Of a stretch of 64,000 nucleotides of DNA, positions 34,802 through 43,717 are shown piece by piece; position 1 is the first letter of the stretch, and every line of letters begins with the position of its first letter. This stretch comes from Clostridia bacterium (GTDB lineage Bacteria; Bacillota; Clostridia; Lachnospirales; Lachnospiraceae): NCBI GenBank assembly GCA_910576325.1, contig CAJTIM010000007.1, positions 1 through 64,000 of the forward strand, read 5' to 3'. The position numbers and the translations under genes are program-made. The notes below the pieces were generated by a model, which was not told the origin of the DNA, made no database searches, and saw only the letters and a program-made list of their open reading frames with translations.

Positions 34802-34920
34802 GGTAAAGTCGCAAAGGCGCACGAGAGGAACTTTTATGAGTGCCTTTCGAATAAAAGTGTCTCTCATTACATGTGTGCCGAAGCGACTTTACCCTTTAGT
34901 GCCGTCGCGCAGCGACTTTT
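34802..34920 (+). promoter_or_regulatory. Structured leader upstream of pspA with alternative pairings
   Basis: GGTAAAGTCGC (34802-34812) pairs with GCGACTTTACC (34883-34893), enclosing a second stem GAGAG..ACTTTTAT with ATAAAAGT..CTCTC (34823-34865). Then GTCGC-GCA-GCGAC-TTTT (34904-34920) looks like a compact terminator just before the pspA ribosome site. The left arm AAAGTCGC could pair with either GCGACTTT copy, so the forms exclude each other. This could be an attenuator or riboswitch-like control. Confidence 0.5.
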
Positions 34921-34937
34921 AATAGGAGGAGGATATC

Positions 34938-35618
34938 ATGGCAAACATTTTAAAGAGATTCGGCGACATTATGTCAGCAAACATCAACGCACTTCTGGAT
35001 AAGGCGGAAGATCCGGAAAAGATGATTGACAAATATATCAGAGACATTGAAGAAGACATGCGGAACGTAAAAGCAGAGACAGCAGCCGTCATGGCCACGG
35101 AAACGAAGGCAAAGCGCGAGCTGTCCGAGTGTCAGGATGAGATTGCCAAGATGCAGCGGTACGCGGAAAAGGCCCTGACGGCAGGCAATGACAATGACGC
35201 CCGCAGATTTCTTGAGAAAAAGGGCGAGCTTGCGGGCAAGCAGGCCGGCTTACAGCAGGCATGTGATCTGGCGGCAGCCAATGCGGCCAAGATGAAAGAG
35301 ATGCATGACAAGCTGGAAAAGGATCTGGAGAACCTTCGGAACAAGCGCGATTCCATCAAGGCCAAGGCGGCAGTTGCCAAGACCCAGGAAAAGCTCAACA
35401 AAATGGGCACAAGCGTGTCCGGAGCAGGGGAAGCTATGGCGGCCTTCGACCGCATGGAAGCAAAGGTGGATCGGATGCTGGACGAGGCAAATGCCATGTC
35501 CGAATTAAATTCCGAGACAGACAGTATCGACGATCTGGCTGCAAAATATGATGAGGACAACGCCGTTTCATCCGTAGACGATGAGCTGGCGGCGCTGAAG
35601 GCAAAGATGGGGCTGTAA
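34938..35618 (+). CDS. pspA: PspA/IM30-family membrane-stress protein
   Basis: ATG 34938 follows AGGAGGAGGA. The 226-residue protein is the usual length and is almost wholly coiled coil, beginning ILKRFGDIMSANINALLDKA, the amphipathic membrane-binding helix of the family. PspA assembles on damaged cytoplasmic membrane and protects it. It is followed 3 bases later by a zinc-ribbon protein and then an SPFH-type protein, the same order as the Bacillus ydjFGHI cluster, so the three likely act together at the membrane. Confidence 0.9.
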   Translation: MANILKRFGDIMSANINALLDKAEDPEKMIDKYIRDIEEDMRNVKAETAAVMATETKAKRELSECQDEIAKMQRYAEKALTAGNDNDARRFLEKKGELAGKQAGLQQACDLAAANAAKMKEMHDKLEKDLENLRNKRDSIKAKAAVAKTQEKLNKMGTSVSGAGEAMAAFDRMEAKVDRMLDEANAMSELNSETDSIDDLAAKYDEDNAVSSVDDELAALKAKMGL

Positions 35619-35621
35619 AGC

Positions 35622-36788
35622 ATGGAAGAAAAAATCTATTACTGTGAGGGCTGCGGCGGAGTCATGGAGTTCGACGTGGCCACACAGAGTCTTAAATGCC
35701 CGAATTGTGATAAGGTAGTCCCCATAGTCCGGGACCGGAGCCGTCTGGTGGAGCACAGCCTTACGCAGCATGCCATGAAGACAATTCGGGCAAGTGAAAA
35801 GACGACGCACACGATGGAGTGCAGGGGCTGCGGCGCCCGGATTGAGGTGGACGGAACCAGCAGAGCGGCAGAATGTCCATTTTGCGGATCGGATTATGTA
35901 CTGGCGGATCGGGAAGCAGACGCGGTGATTCCGGACGGAGTGCTGCCTTTTCAGGTGGATAAAAACCGAGTGGGAGAATTGTTCCGTCAATGGCTCAAGG
36001 GACGTTGGCTGGCCCCCGGCGAGCTGAAGCATCTGTATCAGAAGGAGCGGCTTCAGGGCATCTATGTGCCCTACTGGACCTTTGACGCCAAGGTGAATGC
36101 CCGCTATACGGCGCTTGGAGGGCGCCACCGGACCGTTACCCGGAAAGGAGCGGACGGAAAGACAGAACATCGGATCGTAACCGACTGGTATCCCACCTCA
36201 GGAAATCTCCGTCATTTTTTTGATGATATTCTGGTGCCGGCCTCCGAGAAAATAGATGCAAGGCTTCTGCGGCGGACCGGATACTACGGCACACAGCAGA
36301 TAGTATCCTATGCGCCGGAGTATTTGTCCGGTTACGGTGCGGAGTGTTATACGGTAGATCTGAATGTGGCCCACAGTGAGGCGGTAGGAACTATGGAACG
36401 GGAGCTGGAAAGCATGGCCCGCAGTGAGGTGCTCTCCAGATATGACGAGGCGGCGGACGTCTGTGTCCGGGCGGACTATCAGGAGGAAACCTACAAGCAT
36501 GTGCTTCTTCCTATGTATTCCACGGCCTATACATATAAAGGAAAGCAGTACCGGGTGCTGATCAACGGACAGAGCGGAAGGGTGGAAGGCGATTATCCCA
36601 AAAGCCCCGTGCGGATTGGAATGATTGTGTTTGCGGTTTTACTGATCCTTGCATTGGTATACTGGTACAGCAGCGGCCCGCATATGAGGGCTGATACTCT
36701 GCCTGTTTGGGAAGAAGGACAATTATATGATTATGAGATAGAGGAGGAAGCGGCATGGGCTTATTCGGAGGACAATTTGCCAACGTAG
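35622..36788 (+). CDS. YdjG-like TFIIB-type zinc-ribbon membrane protein
   Basis: The 388-residue protein has two N-terminal zinc ribbons (CEGCGGVMEF..CPNC and CRGCGARIEV..CPFC), a large middle domain with beta strands (YVPYWTFDAKVNARYTALGG), and one membrane helix near the end (IGMIVFAVLLILALVYW, about 327-343). The tail is acidic. It matches YdjG, a partner of the PspA system in Bacillus, where it helps recruit YdjI. The last 34 bases overlap the next gene. Confidence 0.8.
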   Translation: MEEKIYYCEGCGGVMEFDVATQSLKCPNCDKVVPIVRDRSRLVEHSLTQHAMKTIRASEKTTHTMECRGCGARIEVDGTSRAAECPFCGSDYVLADREADAVIPDGVLPFQVDKNRVGELFRQWLKGRWLAPGELKHLYQKERLQGIYVPYWTFDAKVNARYTALGGRHRTVTRKGADGKTEHRIVTDWYPTSGNLRHFFDDILVPASEKIDARLLRRTGYYGTQQIVSYAPEYLSGYGAECYTVDLNVAHSEAVGTMERELESMARSEVLSRYDEAADVCVRADYQEETYKHVLLPMYSTAYTYKGKQYRVLINGQSGRVEGDYPKSPVRIGMIVFAVLLILALVYWYSSGPHMRADTLPVWEEGQLYDYEIEEEAAWAYSEDNLPT

Positions 36789-37738
36789 TAGAATGGCAGG
36801 AATTTCGGGATGACATACTTTTCTGGAAATGGAGCAACAAGGAGATCAAAAAAGGAAGCCGCCTGATTATCAAGCCGGGCCAGGATGCTATTTTTTTATA
36901 CAACGGCAAAGTGGAGGGCGTGTTCCGGGACGACGGAAGCTACGACATCGAATCGCAGATCATCCCCTTCCTTTCCACATTAAAGGGCTTCAAATTCGGC
37001 TTTAACAGCGGTCTTCGTGCGGAGGTTTTGTTTATCAATACGAAGGAGGTTCTTGTCAGGTGGGGAACCAAGAATCCCGTTCTGATACCGGCGCCGGGAC
37101 TTCCGGGCGGCATGCCCGTCCGTTCCTTCGGAACCTTTAGCTGTAAGGTGGCGGATTATGATGTATTCATTGAACGGGTTGCCGGAATCCGCCAGCAGTA
37201 TTCGGTGGAAGAGGTGAAAGAGCGTATTACCTCTATGCTGGATCAGCTTCTGATGAAATGGATAGCAAAAGAAGGCCGTGATATGTTCAATCTGCAGGTC
37301 AGCGCCTCCGAGATCGGGAGAGGCATCCAGGAAGATCTGGATATGGAAATGCTGAAAATCGGAATCAGCATCACAAGCTTTGCCATTTCCAGCTTTAATT
37401 ACCCGGAGGAAGTACAGAAAATGGCGGAAAAGGCGGCGGCCCAGAGCATGATCGGCGATGTGGGACGCTTCCAGCAGGTAGCTATGGGAGAAGCCATTGC
37501 CTCCGGAAAAGGCGGCGGGACGGCTTCCGATATGGCGGGCATTGCTATGGGCCTGTCTATGGGGCAGCAGATGGCGGCTCAGATGCAGCAGAATCAGCAG
37601 GCCCAGCAGAATCAACAGATGCAGTCCGCGGCGCCGCAGCAGGCAGCAGGGGGAACAGCCCCGAATTTCTGCCCTGACTGCGGAACTAAGACAAGCGGAG
37701 CGAATTTCTGCCCCAATTGCGGGAAAAAGCTGGTATAA
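36755..37738 (+). CDS. YdjI-like SPFH/virion-core protein with C-terminal zinc ribbon
   Basis: A 327-residue protein beginning MGLFGGQFANVVEWQEFRDD, the YdjI-type SPFH-related domain, running to about residue 245. A Gln/Met-rich linker (MQQNQQAQQNQQMQ) leads to a double zinc ribbon (CPDCGTK, CPNCGKK). In Bacillus YdjI is a membrane-recruited factor needed to bring PspA to the membrane. It overlaps the preceding gene, so the operon is coupled. Confidence 0.85.
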   Translation: MGLFGGQFANVVEWQEFRDDILFWKWSNKEIKKGSRLIIKPGQDAIFLYNGKVEGVFRDDGSYDIESQIIPFLSTLKGFKFGFNSGLRAEVLFINTKEVLVRWGTKNPVLIPAPGLPGGMPVRSFGTFSCKVADYDVFIERVAGIRQQYSVEEVKERITSMLDQLLMKWIAKEGRDMFNLQVSASEIGRGIQEDLDMEMLKIGISITSFAISSFNYPEEVQKMAEKAAAQSMIGDVGRFQQVAMGEAIASGKGGGTASDMAGIAMGLSMGQQMAAQMQQNQQAQQNQQMQSAAPQQAAGGTAPNFCPDCGTKTSGANFCPNCGKKLV

Positions 37739-37856
37739 AAGCGCCGGCCGGCAAGCGATAACCGGAAACATACATATGGAGAGTACGACGCAAGTTACCC
37801 GGAAAGCATTATTATAGATAGAAACCGCCGGTTCAGGCGGCGAAATGGAGACATAC

Positions 37857-40076
37857 ATGAGTATATATGACAGCTTAAATCCGGAGCAGAAGGAGGCGGT
37901 GCTTCACACAGAAGGACCGCTTCTGATTTTGGCGGGAGCCGGCTCCGGGAAGACAAGAGTTTTGATTCACCGGATAGCCTGGCTGATGGAGCAGGGGATA
38001 AGCCCTTGGAATATTATGGCCATCACCTTTACCAATAAGGCGGCGGGCGAAATGCGGCAGCGTGTGAACAATCTGGTAGGCCAGGGAGCGGACAGTGTCT
38101 GGGTGGCGACCTTTCACTCCACCTGCGTGCGGATTCTGCGCCGTTATATCGGCCATCTGGGTTTTGACACCACATTTTCCATCTATGACACGGACGATCA
38201 GAAGACGGTTATGAAGGATGTGTGCAAGAGGCTGAACATCGACACAAAGGTTTATAAGGAGCGGTATCTGATGAGCGTTATTTCCCGGGCGAAGGACGAG
38301 CTGGTTTCCCCTATGGAGATGGCGATTGCCGCCGGAACGGACTGGCAGAAGAAGCTCCTGGCGGAAGCCTACAAGGAGTATCAGGCACAGCTTCGCCGGA
38401 ACAATGCCCTGGATTTTGATGATCTGATTGTAAAGACTGTGGAGCTGTTTCAGAATTGCCCGGAGATCCTGGAGGCGTATCAGGATCGCTTCCGCTATAT
38501 GATGGTGGACGAGTATCAGGATACGAACACGGCCCAGTTTAAGCTTATCAGCCTCCTTGCGGGAAAATATCGGAATCTCTGTGTGGTGGGTGACGACGAT
38601 CAGTCCATCTACAAATTCCGGGGGGCCAATATTTACAATATTCTGAATTTTGAGAAGGTATTTCCCGACGCACGGGTGATTAAGCTGGAGCAGAATTACC
38701 GTTCCACCCGGAATATTTTAAACACGGCAAATGAGGTGATCCGCAACAATTGCGGGCGCAAGGAAAAGCGGCTCTGGACGGAAAACGATGAGGGGAATCC
38801 CATTGCCTTCCGCCTGCTTCCCAACGCCTTTGAGGAAGCGGAGCTGATCATCGGGGATATCAGCCGCCATGTGCGGGACCGGAAGGCGGATTACCAGGAT
38901 CATGCCATCCTGTACCGGACCAACGCCCAGTCCCGTCTTTTTGAGGAAAAATTGATTCTGGCGGGGATTCCCTACAAACTCATCGGCGGCGTGAATTTCT
39001 ACGCCCGGAGGGAGATCAAGGATGTACTGGCTTATTTGAAAACCATTGATAACGGAAGGGATGAGATAGCCGTGCGCCGGGTGATTAATGTGCCCAAGCG
39101 GGGAATCGGCGCCACGACGCTGAACCGGGTGGGAGATTATGCGGCAGCCTATGGAATCGGCTTTTATGACGCCCTTGTCCGGGCCGAGGAGATTCCGAAC
39201 CTTGGAAGAAGCGCCGGTAAGATCCGGCCCTTTACCGCCCTGATAGAGACAATGCAGGACAAGCTGGGACATACGCCGCTGGTAGAACTGACAAAGGAGC
39301 TTTTGGAGGAAACGGGCTATATCAAAGAGCTTGAGGCGGAAGGGACGGATGAATCCAAGGGGCGGATTGAAAATATTGACGAGCTGATCAGTAAGATTGC
39401 CGCTTATGAGGAATCGGCTGAGGAGCCGACTTTAAGCGGATTTCTGGAGGAGGTTGCTCTGGTAGCGGATATCGACAGCCTGGAGGAGAGCAGTAATTAC
39501 GTGATTCTCATGACCTTGCACAGTGCGAAGGGCCTGGAATTTCCTTACATTTATATGGCGGGCATGGAGGAGGGCGTTTTTCCAAGCTACATGTCGCTCA
39601 ACGGGGAGAACCCGGAGGAGGAGCTTGAGGAGGAACGGCGCCTCTGCTATGTGGGCATCACCCGGGCAAAAAAGGAGCTGATGCTGACGGCGGCCCGGCA
39701 GCGGATGCTCCGGGGACAGACCATGTACAATGCGGTTTCCAGGTTTATCCGGGAGATTCCCGATGAATATCTGGAGCGGGGGAATAAAACCCGGAGCCGA
39801 AGCATGGAGAAGCCTTCCAACGGGGCAATGCAGGATGCCTGGATTCAGTCGAAGGAGAGCTTTCGTGTGAAACCTTACGAATCACAGACCCTTACGGTGA
39901 ATAAGGCGTCCGGATTGGAATATGCGGCGGGAGATCGGGTGCGCCATATTAAGTTTGGGGATGGAACGGTTCTGGATATCACGGAGGGGAAGAAGGATTA
40001 TGAGGTGAAGGTGGAATTTGATACCGCGGGGATTAAGCGGCTGTTTGCCTCGTTTGCCAAGTTGAAAAAGCTATAG
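37857..40076 (+). CDS. pcrA: ATP-dependent DNA helicase PcrA (UvrD family)
   Basis: The 739-residue protein has all SF1A motifs: GAGSGKT (Walker A, about residue 30), TFTNKAA, DEYQDTN (motif II), GDDDQSIYKFRGA (III), QNYRST (IV), TLHSAKGLEF (V) and VGITRAKKEL (VI). The C-terminal Tudor-like end (GDRVRHIKFGDGTVLDI) binds RNA polymerase in PcrA. It acts in repair, rolling-circle plasmid replication and clearing of stalled transcription. I use ATG 37857; ATG 37845 is possible. Confidence 0.95.
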   Translation: MSIYDSLNPEQKEAVLHTEGPLLILAGAGSGKTRVLIHRIAWLMEQGISPWNIMAITFTNKAAGEMRQRVNNLVGQGADSVWVATFHSTCVRILRRYIGHLGFDTTFSIYDTDDQKTVMKDVCKRLNIDTKVYKERYLMSVISRAKDELVSPMEMAIAAGTDWQKKLLAEAYKEYQAQLRRNNALDFDDLIVKTVELFQNCPEILEAYQDRFRYMMVDEYQDTNTAQFKLISLLAGKYRNLCVVGDDDQSIYKFRGANIYNILNFEKVFPDARVIKLEQNYRSTRNILNTANEVIRNNCGRKEKRLWTENDEGNPIAFRLLPNAFEEAELIIGDISRHVRDRKADYQDHAILYRTNAQSRLFEEKLILAGIPYKLIGGVNFYARREIKDVLAYLKTIDNGRDEIAVRRVINVPKRGIGATTLNRVGDYAAAYGIGFYDALVRAEEIPNLGRSAGKIRPFTALIETMQDKLGHTPLVELTKELLEETGYIKELEAEGTDESKGRIENIDELISKIAAYEESAEEPTLSGFLEEVALVADIDSLEESSNYVILMTLHSAKGLEFPYIYMAGMEEGVFPSYMSLNGENPEEELEEERRLCYVGITRAKKELMLTAARQRMLRGQTMYNAVSRFIREIPDEYLERGNKTRSRSMEKPSNGAMQDAWIQSKESFRVKPYESQTLTVNKASGLEYAAGDRVRHIKFGDGTVLDITEGKKDYEVKVEFDTAGIKRLFASFAKLKKL

Positions 40077-40265
40077 GGTGATTATGGAAATAAATTTTTC
40101 GGAAATGATAGTAATTTAAATACATTTGTGGTATAATATGAGCACTTAGTGAATGTAAGCTGACGGCGGTACGGGAGTATGATGTGAATCAAGATCCGGA
40201 TACCGGACTGGCACCGATCGGAGGCGGAGCATGAATTGAACAACGAATAGGAAAGGGTGCGTGCG

Positions 40266-40517
40266 ATGAATAAGATGGAAGATTTTCTGACAGCAACAAA
40301 ACTGAATGAGCTGCTTCATAAGAGAGAGGTAGAAGAGAAGAATAAAAATACGGTGCTTTGGATTCTGGCAATCATTGGAGCGGTAGCAGCTGTGGCCGGT
40401 ATTGCTTATGCCGTATACCGTTTCTTCACACCGGACTATCTGGAAGACTTTGAGGATGATTTTGACGATGATTTTGATGATGACTTCTTTGAGGACGGAG
40501 AGGACGAGGAAGAATAA
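40266..40517 (+). CDS. Small membrane protein with acidic tail (83 aa)
   Basis: ATG 40266 follows AGGAAAGGG. A polar helix (MNKMEDFLTATKLNELLHK) leads to one membrane helix (TVLWILAIIGAVAAVAGIAYAV, 29-50) and a tail almost wholly Asp/Glu/Phe (about 55-83). This form is common in Lachnospiraceae downstream of pcrA. Function unknown. A strong terminator follows. Confidence 0.8.
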   Translation: MNKMEDFLTATKLNELLHKREVEEKNKNTVLWILAIIGAVAAVAGIAYAVYRFFTPDYLEDFEDDFDDDFDDDFFEDGEDEEE

Positions 40518-40529
40518 GAGAGTAGGGAA

Positions 40530-40559
40530 GGGTTGCTGCATAGGCGGCAGCCCTTTTTT
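40530..40559 (+). terminator. Intrinsic terminator
   Basis: GGGTTGCTGC (40530-40539) pairs with GCGGCAGCCC (40544-40553) with wobbles, followed by TTTTTT. Confidence 0.85.
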
Positions 40560-40669
40560 CGTAGAATAAGAAAATTGCGCCCGGTAATTCCTGCAAGAGT
40601 TTGCAGTGTTTTATCAAAGGAGCAATAGGGTTGGAGCTTGTAATACATAAATGAGGGGGATAAAGTACA

Positions 40670-41056
40670 ATGAAGAAAAAGAGAAATCCTTTGGGACAGT
40701 TTGTGATTGGGATGATTATGCTTGTAGCCGGGCTGTACTGGTTTATGTCCAATGTGACAGTCAGTACGTATTTCGGTTTCCGCTTTATGGGATACCGGCT
40801 TGGAGGCGGCCTGATTGTGGTGCCCTTTATTGCGGGAATTATCTGGCTGTTTCTGAATGTGGATTCCATTGGGGCAAAGCTTTTGACGGGAGTTGGGATT
40901 GTGATTATACTGGCTTCTATTATTTCAAATCTGCAGTTTGTATTCCGTGGGGTAAGCCTGTATATGTATTTGGTGATGCTGATTCTGATTTTCGGTGGAG
41001 GCGCCCTTGTGGGACAGATTTTGTTCCGGTGGCCGAAGGATGAGAAAAAGCGCTAG
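40670..41056 (+). CDS. Multi-span membrane protein (128 aa)
   Basis: ATG 40670 follows GAGGGGGA. Four hydrophobic segments (FVIGMIMLVAGLYWF, LGGGLIVVPFIAGIIWLF, LLTGVGIVIILASIISNL, YLVMLILIFGGGALVGQI) and a basic tail KDEKKR predict a four-span inner-membrane protein. Function unknown. The 209 bases after it hold no supported gene before rlmD. Confidence 0.75.
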   Translation: MKKKRNPLGQFVIGMIMLVAGLYWFMSNVTVSTYFGFRFMGYRLGGGLIVVPFIAGIIWLFLNVDSIGAKLLTGVGIVIILASIISNLQFVFRGVSLYMYLVMLILIFGGGALVGQILFRWPKDEKKR

Positions 41057-41265
41057 TATATCATTGGATTAATTTTGAAGTGAATGGCGTTTGATATTTG
41101 GGTTAGCTGTGCATCTGTGAAGCTACGGCGTAGAGGGATTACGGTTAGCCTCGCAGATAAGCAGACATGCGGCTGGCATAGGACTTGGTTGGGAAATACG
41201 AATGGAAGAAAAGCGGGATGGGACAGTGTCGGGCAAGATAATACCGGAAATGTGAGGAGAGCAGA

Positions 41266-42936
41266 ATGAGAAAAGGACAAATTTATGAGGGCATGGTGGA
41301 AAGGGTAGACTTTCCCAATAAGGGACTGGTCCGGTGTGAGGAGAACCGTGCTGTGGTTAAAAATACGGTTCCGGGGCAGAAAGTGCGCTTTCAGGTGAAT
41401 AAGATCCGCAAGGGGAAATGCGAGGGGCGTCTTTTGGAGATTCTTGAGCCTTCGCCTCTGGAAATCAACCCGGGGTGTCCGCATTTTGTATCCTGCGGGG
41501 GATGTACTTATCAAAATCTGCCGTATGAGGAGCAGCTTCGTCTGAAGGGCGGTCAGCTTAAAGAGCTTCTGGACGGTGCGATTTCGGAGCCTTATGTGTT
41601 TGAAGGGGTGAAGGAGAGTCCGCGGCGGGAGGCTTACCGGAATAAGATGGAATTTTCCTTTGGGGATGAGGAGAAGGACGGTCCCTTGGCTCTTGGCATG
41701 CACAGGAGGGGGAGCTTTTACGATATTGTGACTGTGGATGAATGTCAGATTGTGGACGAGGACTACCGGAGGATTCTTTCCTGTGTGCTTGATTACTTTA
41801 AGGGGGAAGGTCTGCCGTTTTACCATAAGCTGCGTCATACGGGGTATCTCCGTCATCTTTTGGTGCGAAAAGGCGTCAGGACAGGGGAGATTCTGGTGGT
41901 GCTTGTGACTAGCAGTCAGATGGAGGTGTCTGATGCGCCTTGGGTGAAGCGGCTTTTGGAGCTTGAGCTTGAGGGAAATATTGCAGGGATTCTTCATACT
42001 TTTAATGACAGTCTGGCGGATGTGGTGCAGAGCGACAGGACGGAGATCCTTTATGGACGGGATTATTTTTATGAGGAGCTTTTGGGGCTTCGGTTTCGGA
42101 TCTCGCCGTTTTCCTTTTTTCAGACAAATTCCCTGGGGGCGGAGGTGCTCTATGAGACGGCACGGAGTTATATCGGGGATACGAAAGATAAGGTGATTTT
42201 TGATCTTTACAGCGGAACAGGGACCATTGCGCAGATGCTTGCGCCGGTGGCGGAGCGGATTGTGGGAGTGGAGATTGTGGAAGAGGCTGTGGAGGCGGCT
42301 AAGGTGAACGCGGAGCTGAATGGGCTTTCGAATTGCAGCTTTATTGCGGGGGATGTGCTGAAGGTAGTGGATGAACTTGCGGAGAAGCCGGATCTCATAG
42401 TGCTCGATCCGCCCAGGGATGGGGTGCATCCGAAGGCGCTTCAGAAGATTATTGATTTTGGGGTGGAGAGGATTGTTTATATTAGTTGTAAGCCGACCAG
42501 TCTGGTGAGGGATTTGGAACTGCTGCAGGGGCGGGGGTATCGGGTGGAGAAGGCTGTTGGGGTGGATTTATTTCCGTTTACGGTTCACGTTGAGACGGTT
42601 GTAATGCTTTCCCACAAAAAACCTGACAGCGTAATCAACGTAAAAGTCGAGTTTGGCGAGGGTGAGGGCAAAGTACCGCTTGATAATATCGCCAAGAGAG
42701 CCGAAGCGTACAAGCCGAAAGAGCGGGTTACATACAAGATGATTAAGGAGTACATAGAAGCGAAATACGGCCTCAAAGTACATACCGCATATATCGCAGA
42801 GGTAAAGAGGGAGTTAGGATTGCCGATGTATGATGCCCCCAATGCAGTAGAGGAATTGAAACAGCCGAGGAAACATCCGACGGCGGAGAAAGCGGAAGCG
42901 ATAAAGGATGCTTTGAAACACTTTGAGGTTATTTAA
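41266..42936 (+). CDS. rlmD: 23S rRNA (uracil-1939-C5)-methyltransferase RlmD with an ICE-derived C-terminal extension
   Basis: N-terminal TRAM domain, iron-sulphur Cys71, Cys77 and Cys80 (CPHFVSCGGC) and a fourth near 163, SAM motif FDLYSGTGTI, DPPRDG, catalytic Cys408 in YISCKPTS and base Glu443 in HVETVV. Normal RlmD ends 10-20 residues after this Glu; here 113 more follow (from VMLSHKKPDS), with a different codon usage and a winged-helix-like block TYKMIKEYIEAKYGLKVHTA. The junction near 42,600 marks ICE insertion that keeps the reading frame and the catalytic Glu. The tail type recurs on rRNA methyltransferase genes carrying this kind of element; its own role is unknown. Confidence 0.9.
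   Translation: MRKGQIYEGMVERVDFPNKGLVRCEENRAVVKNTVPGQKVRFQVNKIRKGKCEGRLLEILEPSPLEINPGCPHFVSCGGCTYQNLPYEEQLRLKGGQLKELLDGAISEPYVFEGVKESPRREAYRNKMEFSFGDEEKDGPLALGMHRRGSFYDIVTVDECQIVDEDYRRILSCVLDYFKGEGLPFYHKLRHTGYLRHLLVRKGVRTGEILVVLVTSSQMEVSDAPWVKRLLELELEGNIAGILHTFNDSLADVVQSDRTEILYGRDYFYEELLGLRFRISPFSFFQTNSLGAEVLYETARSYIGDTKDKVIFDLYSGTGTIAQMLAPVAERIVGVEIVEEAVEAAKVNAELNGLSNCSFIAGDVLKVVDELAEKPDLIVLDPPRDGVHPKALQKIIDFGVERIVYISCKPTSLVRDLELLQGRGYRVEKAVGVDLFPFTVHVETVVMLSHKKPDSVINVKVEFGEGEGKVPLDNIAKRAEAYKPKERVTYKMIKEYIEAKYGLKVHTAYIAEVKRELGLPMYDAPNAVEELKQPRKHPTAEKAEAIKDALKHFEVI
42586..42603. other. Probable left attachment site (attL) of the ICE in rlmD
   Basis: CACGTTGAGACGGTTGTA encodes the conserved HVETVV of RlmD and lies where host codon usage changes to that of the ICE. 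I infer that the crossover lies in or near it. The partner copy would be at the right end, outside the window. Confidence 0.5.
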
Positions 42937-42944
42937 AACCGTGA

Positions 42945-42979
42945 GCGTATCATTAGAAATAGTGGTACGCTTATTTTTT
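42945..42979 (+). terminator. Terminator of the chimeric rlmD
   Basis: GCGTATCATT (42945-42954) pairs with AGTGGTACGC (42961-42970) with wobbles, followed by TTATTTTTT. Confidence 0.7.
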
Positions 42980-43049
42980 GTCCGAATCGTACCTTTGATT
43001 GGCTTGTTAGTTCTCTATATAATGAAATCAAAAAAGGTTGGTGTTGATT

Positions 43050-43247
43050 ATGAGAGAAAAGAAAAATCATTTATATGTGGACAGTGGGGAACGGAGCATT
43101 TTATTACATAGCCTTGTGGAACTGAAAAATCAGCTCATACAGCAGGGCAGATATACAGACTGCGTTGACGAACTTATTTTTAAGGTTATCCATGCACCTA
43201 TAAAAAAATTAAGGGTAGAACTGGCAGGGGGAAGTGATGTACGATAA
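43050..43247 (+). CDS. Small conserved ICE protein (65 aa)
   Basis: MREKKNHLYVDSGERSILLH opens a helical protein with IQQGRYTDCVDELI and a basic end. From memory this protein is common near the left end of Tn1549-like elements. The ribosome site is weak. It overlaps the next gene. Function unknown. Confidence 0.7.
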   Translation: MREKKNHLYVDSGERSILLHSLVELKNQLIQQGRYTDCVDELIFKVIHAPIKKLRVELAGGSDVR

Positions 43248-43572
43248 GGAATTTAAAGAACTGGTGAAAATAGCAGTAGAAAAATTAAAAGATGAATCAG
43301 TATTGAAACTGTTACAGGCTGATGCCAGTTATCAAAAAGACAGTAAGGATGAGGGATATGCGGAGGATGCCTTTAACCAGCTTGATTTGACCCAAAAGCA
43401 AAGGGAAGTTTGCCAACATCTTATAGATTGCAGGGAAAAGCAGGATTTTGAATACGGCACTCATGCGTATATTGCAGGACTGATGGATGCGTTTCATATT
43501 ATGGCGGTATTGTTCCCAGAAAAATGGGATACAGAGAGAATAAGGGAAGCCATATCATGTAAGGGCAGATAA
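43237..43572 (+). CDS. DUF6809-like ICE protein (111 aa)
   Basis: ATG 43237 (GTG 43234 is also possible) follows AGGGGGA and overlaps the preceding stop. Helical, acidic protein (EFKELVKIAVEKLKDESVL; YIAGLMDAFHIMAVLF). It is usually found with the preceding small gene. Function unknown; family label from memory. Confidence 0.65.
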   Translation: MYDKEFKELVKIAVEKLKDESVLKLLQADASYQKDSKDEGYAEDAFNQLDLTQKQREVCQHLIDCREKQDFEYGTHAYIAGLMDAFHIMAVLFPEKWDTERIREAISCKGR

Positions 43573-43604
43573 GGCAGAGAATAAAACAGAATAGATTTTT
43601 ACAT

Positions 43605-43648
43605 AGCCGATTGGTGTAGTTTTACGAAACAGCCAGTCGGCTTTTTTT
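43605..43648 (+). terminator. Intrinsic terminator
   Basis: AGCCGATTGG (43605-43614) pairs with CCAGTCGGCT (43633-43642) with wobbles, followed by seven T. A second short stem AGCCAC/GTGGCT lies at about 43,668-43,688 before parA. Confidence 0.75.
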
Positions 43649-43717
43649 ATTTCCATGAATCCTTTACATAGCCACCTTGACAAAGTGGCTAAATCTATGC
43701 GAAAGGAGGACGCACCT

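Noticed and set aside
34766-35002. Open frame of 78 codons over the pspA leader
   Set aside because: It runs through the paired arms of the leader and into the pspA start, has no ribosome site, and its residues look random.
41053-42429. Leftward 458-codon frame opposite rlmD
   Set aside because: Shadow of the strong rlmD coding bias; rich in His/Leu/Pro with no protein-like pattern.
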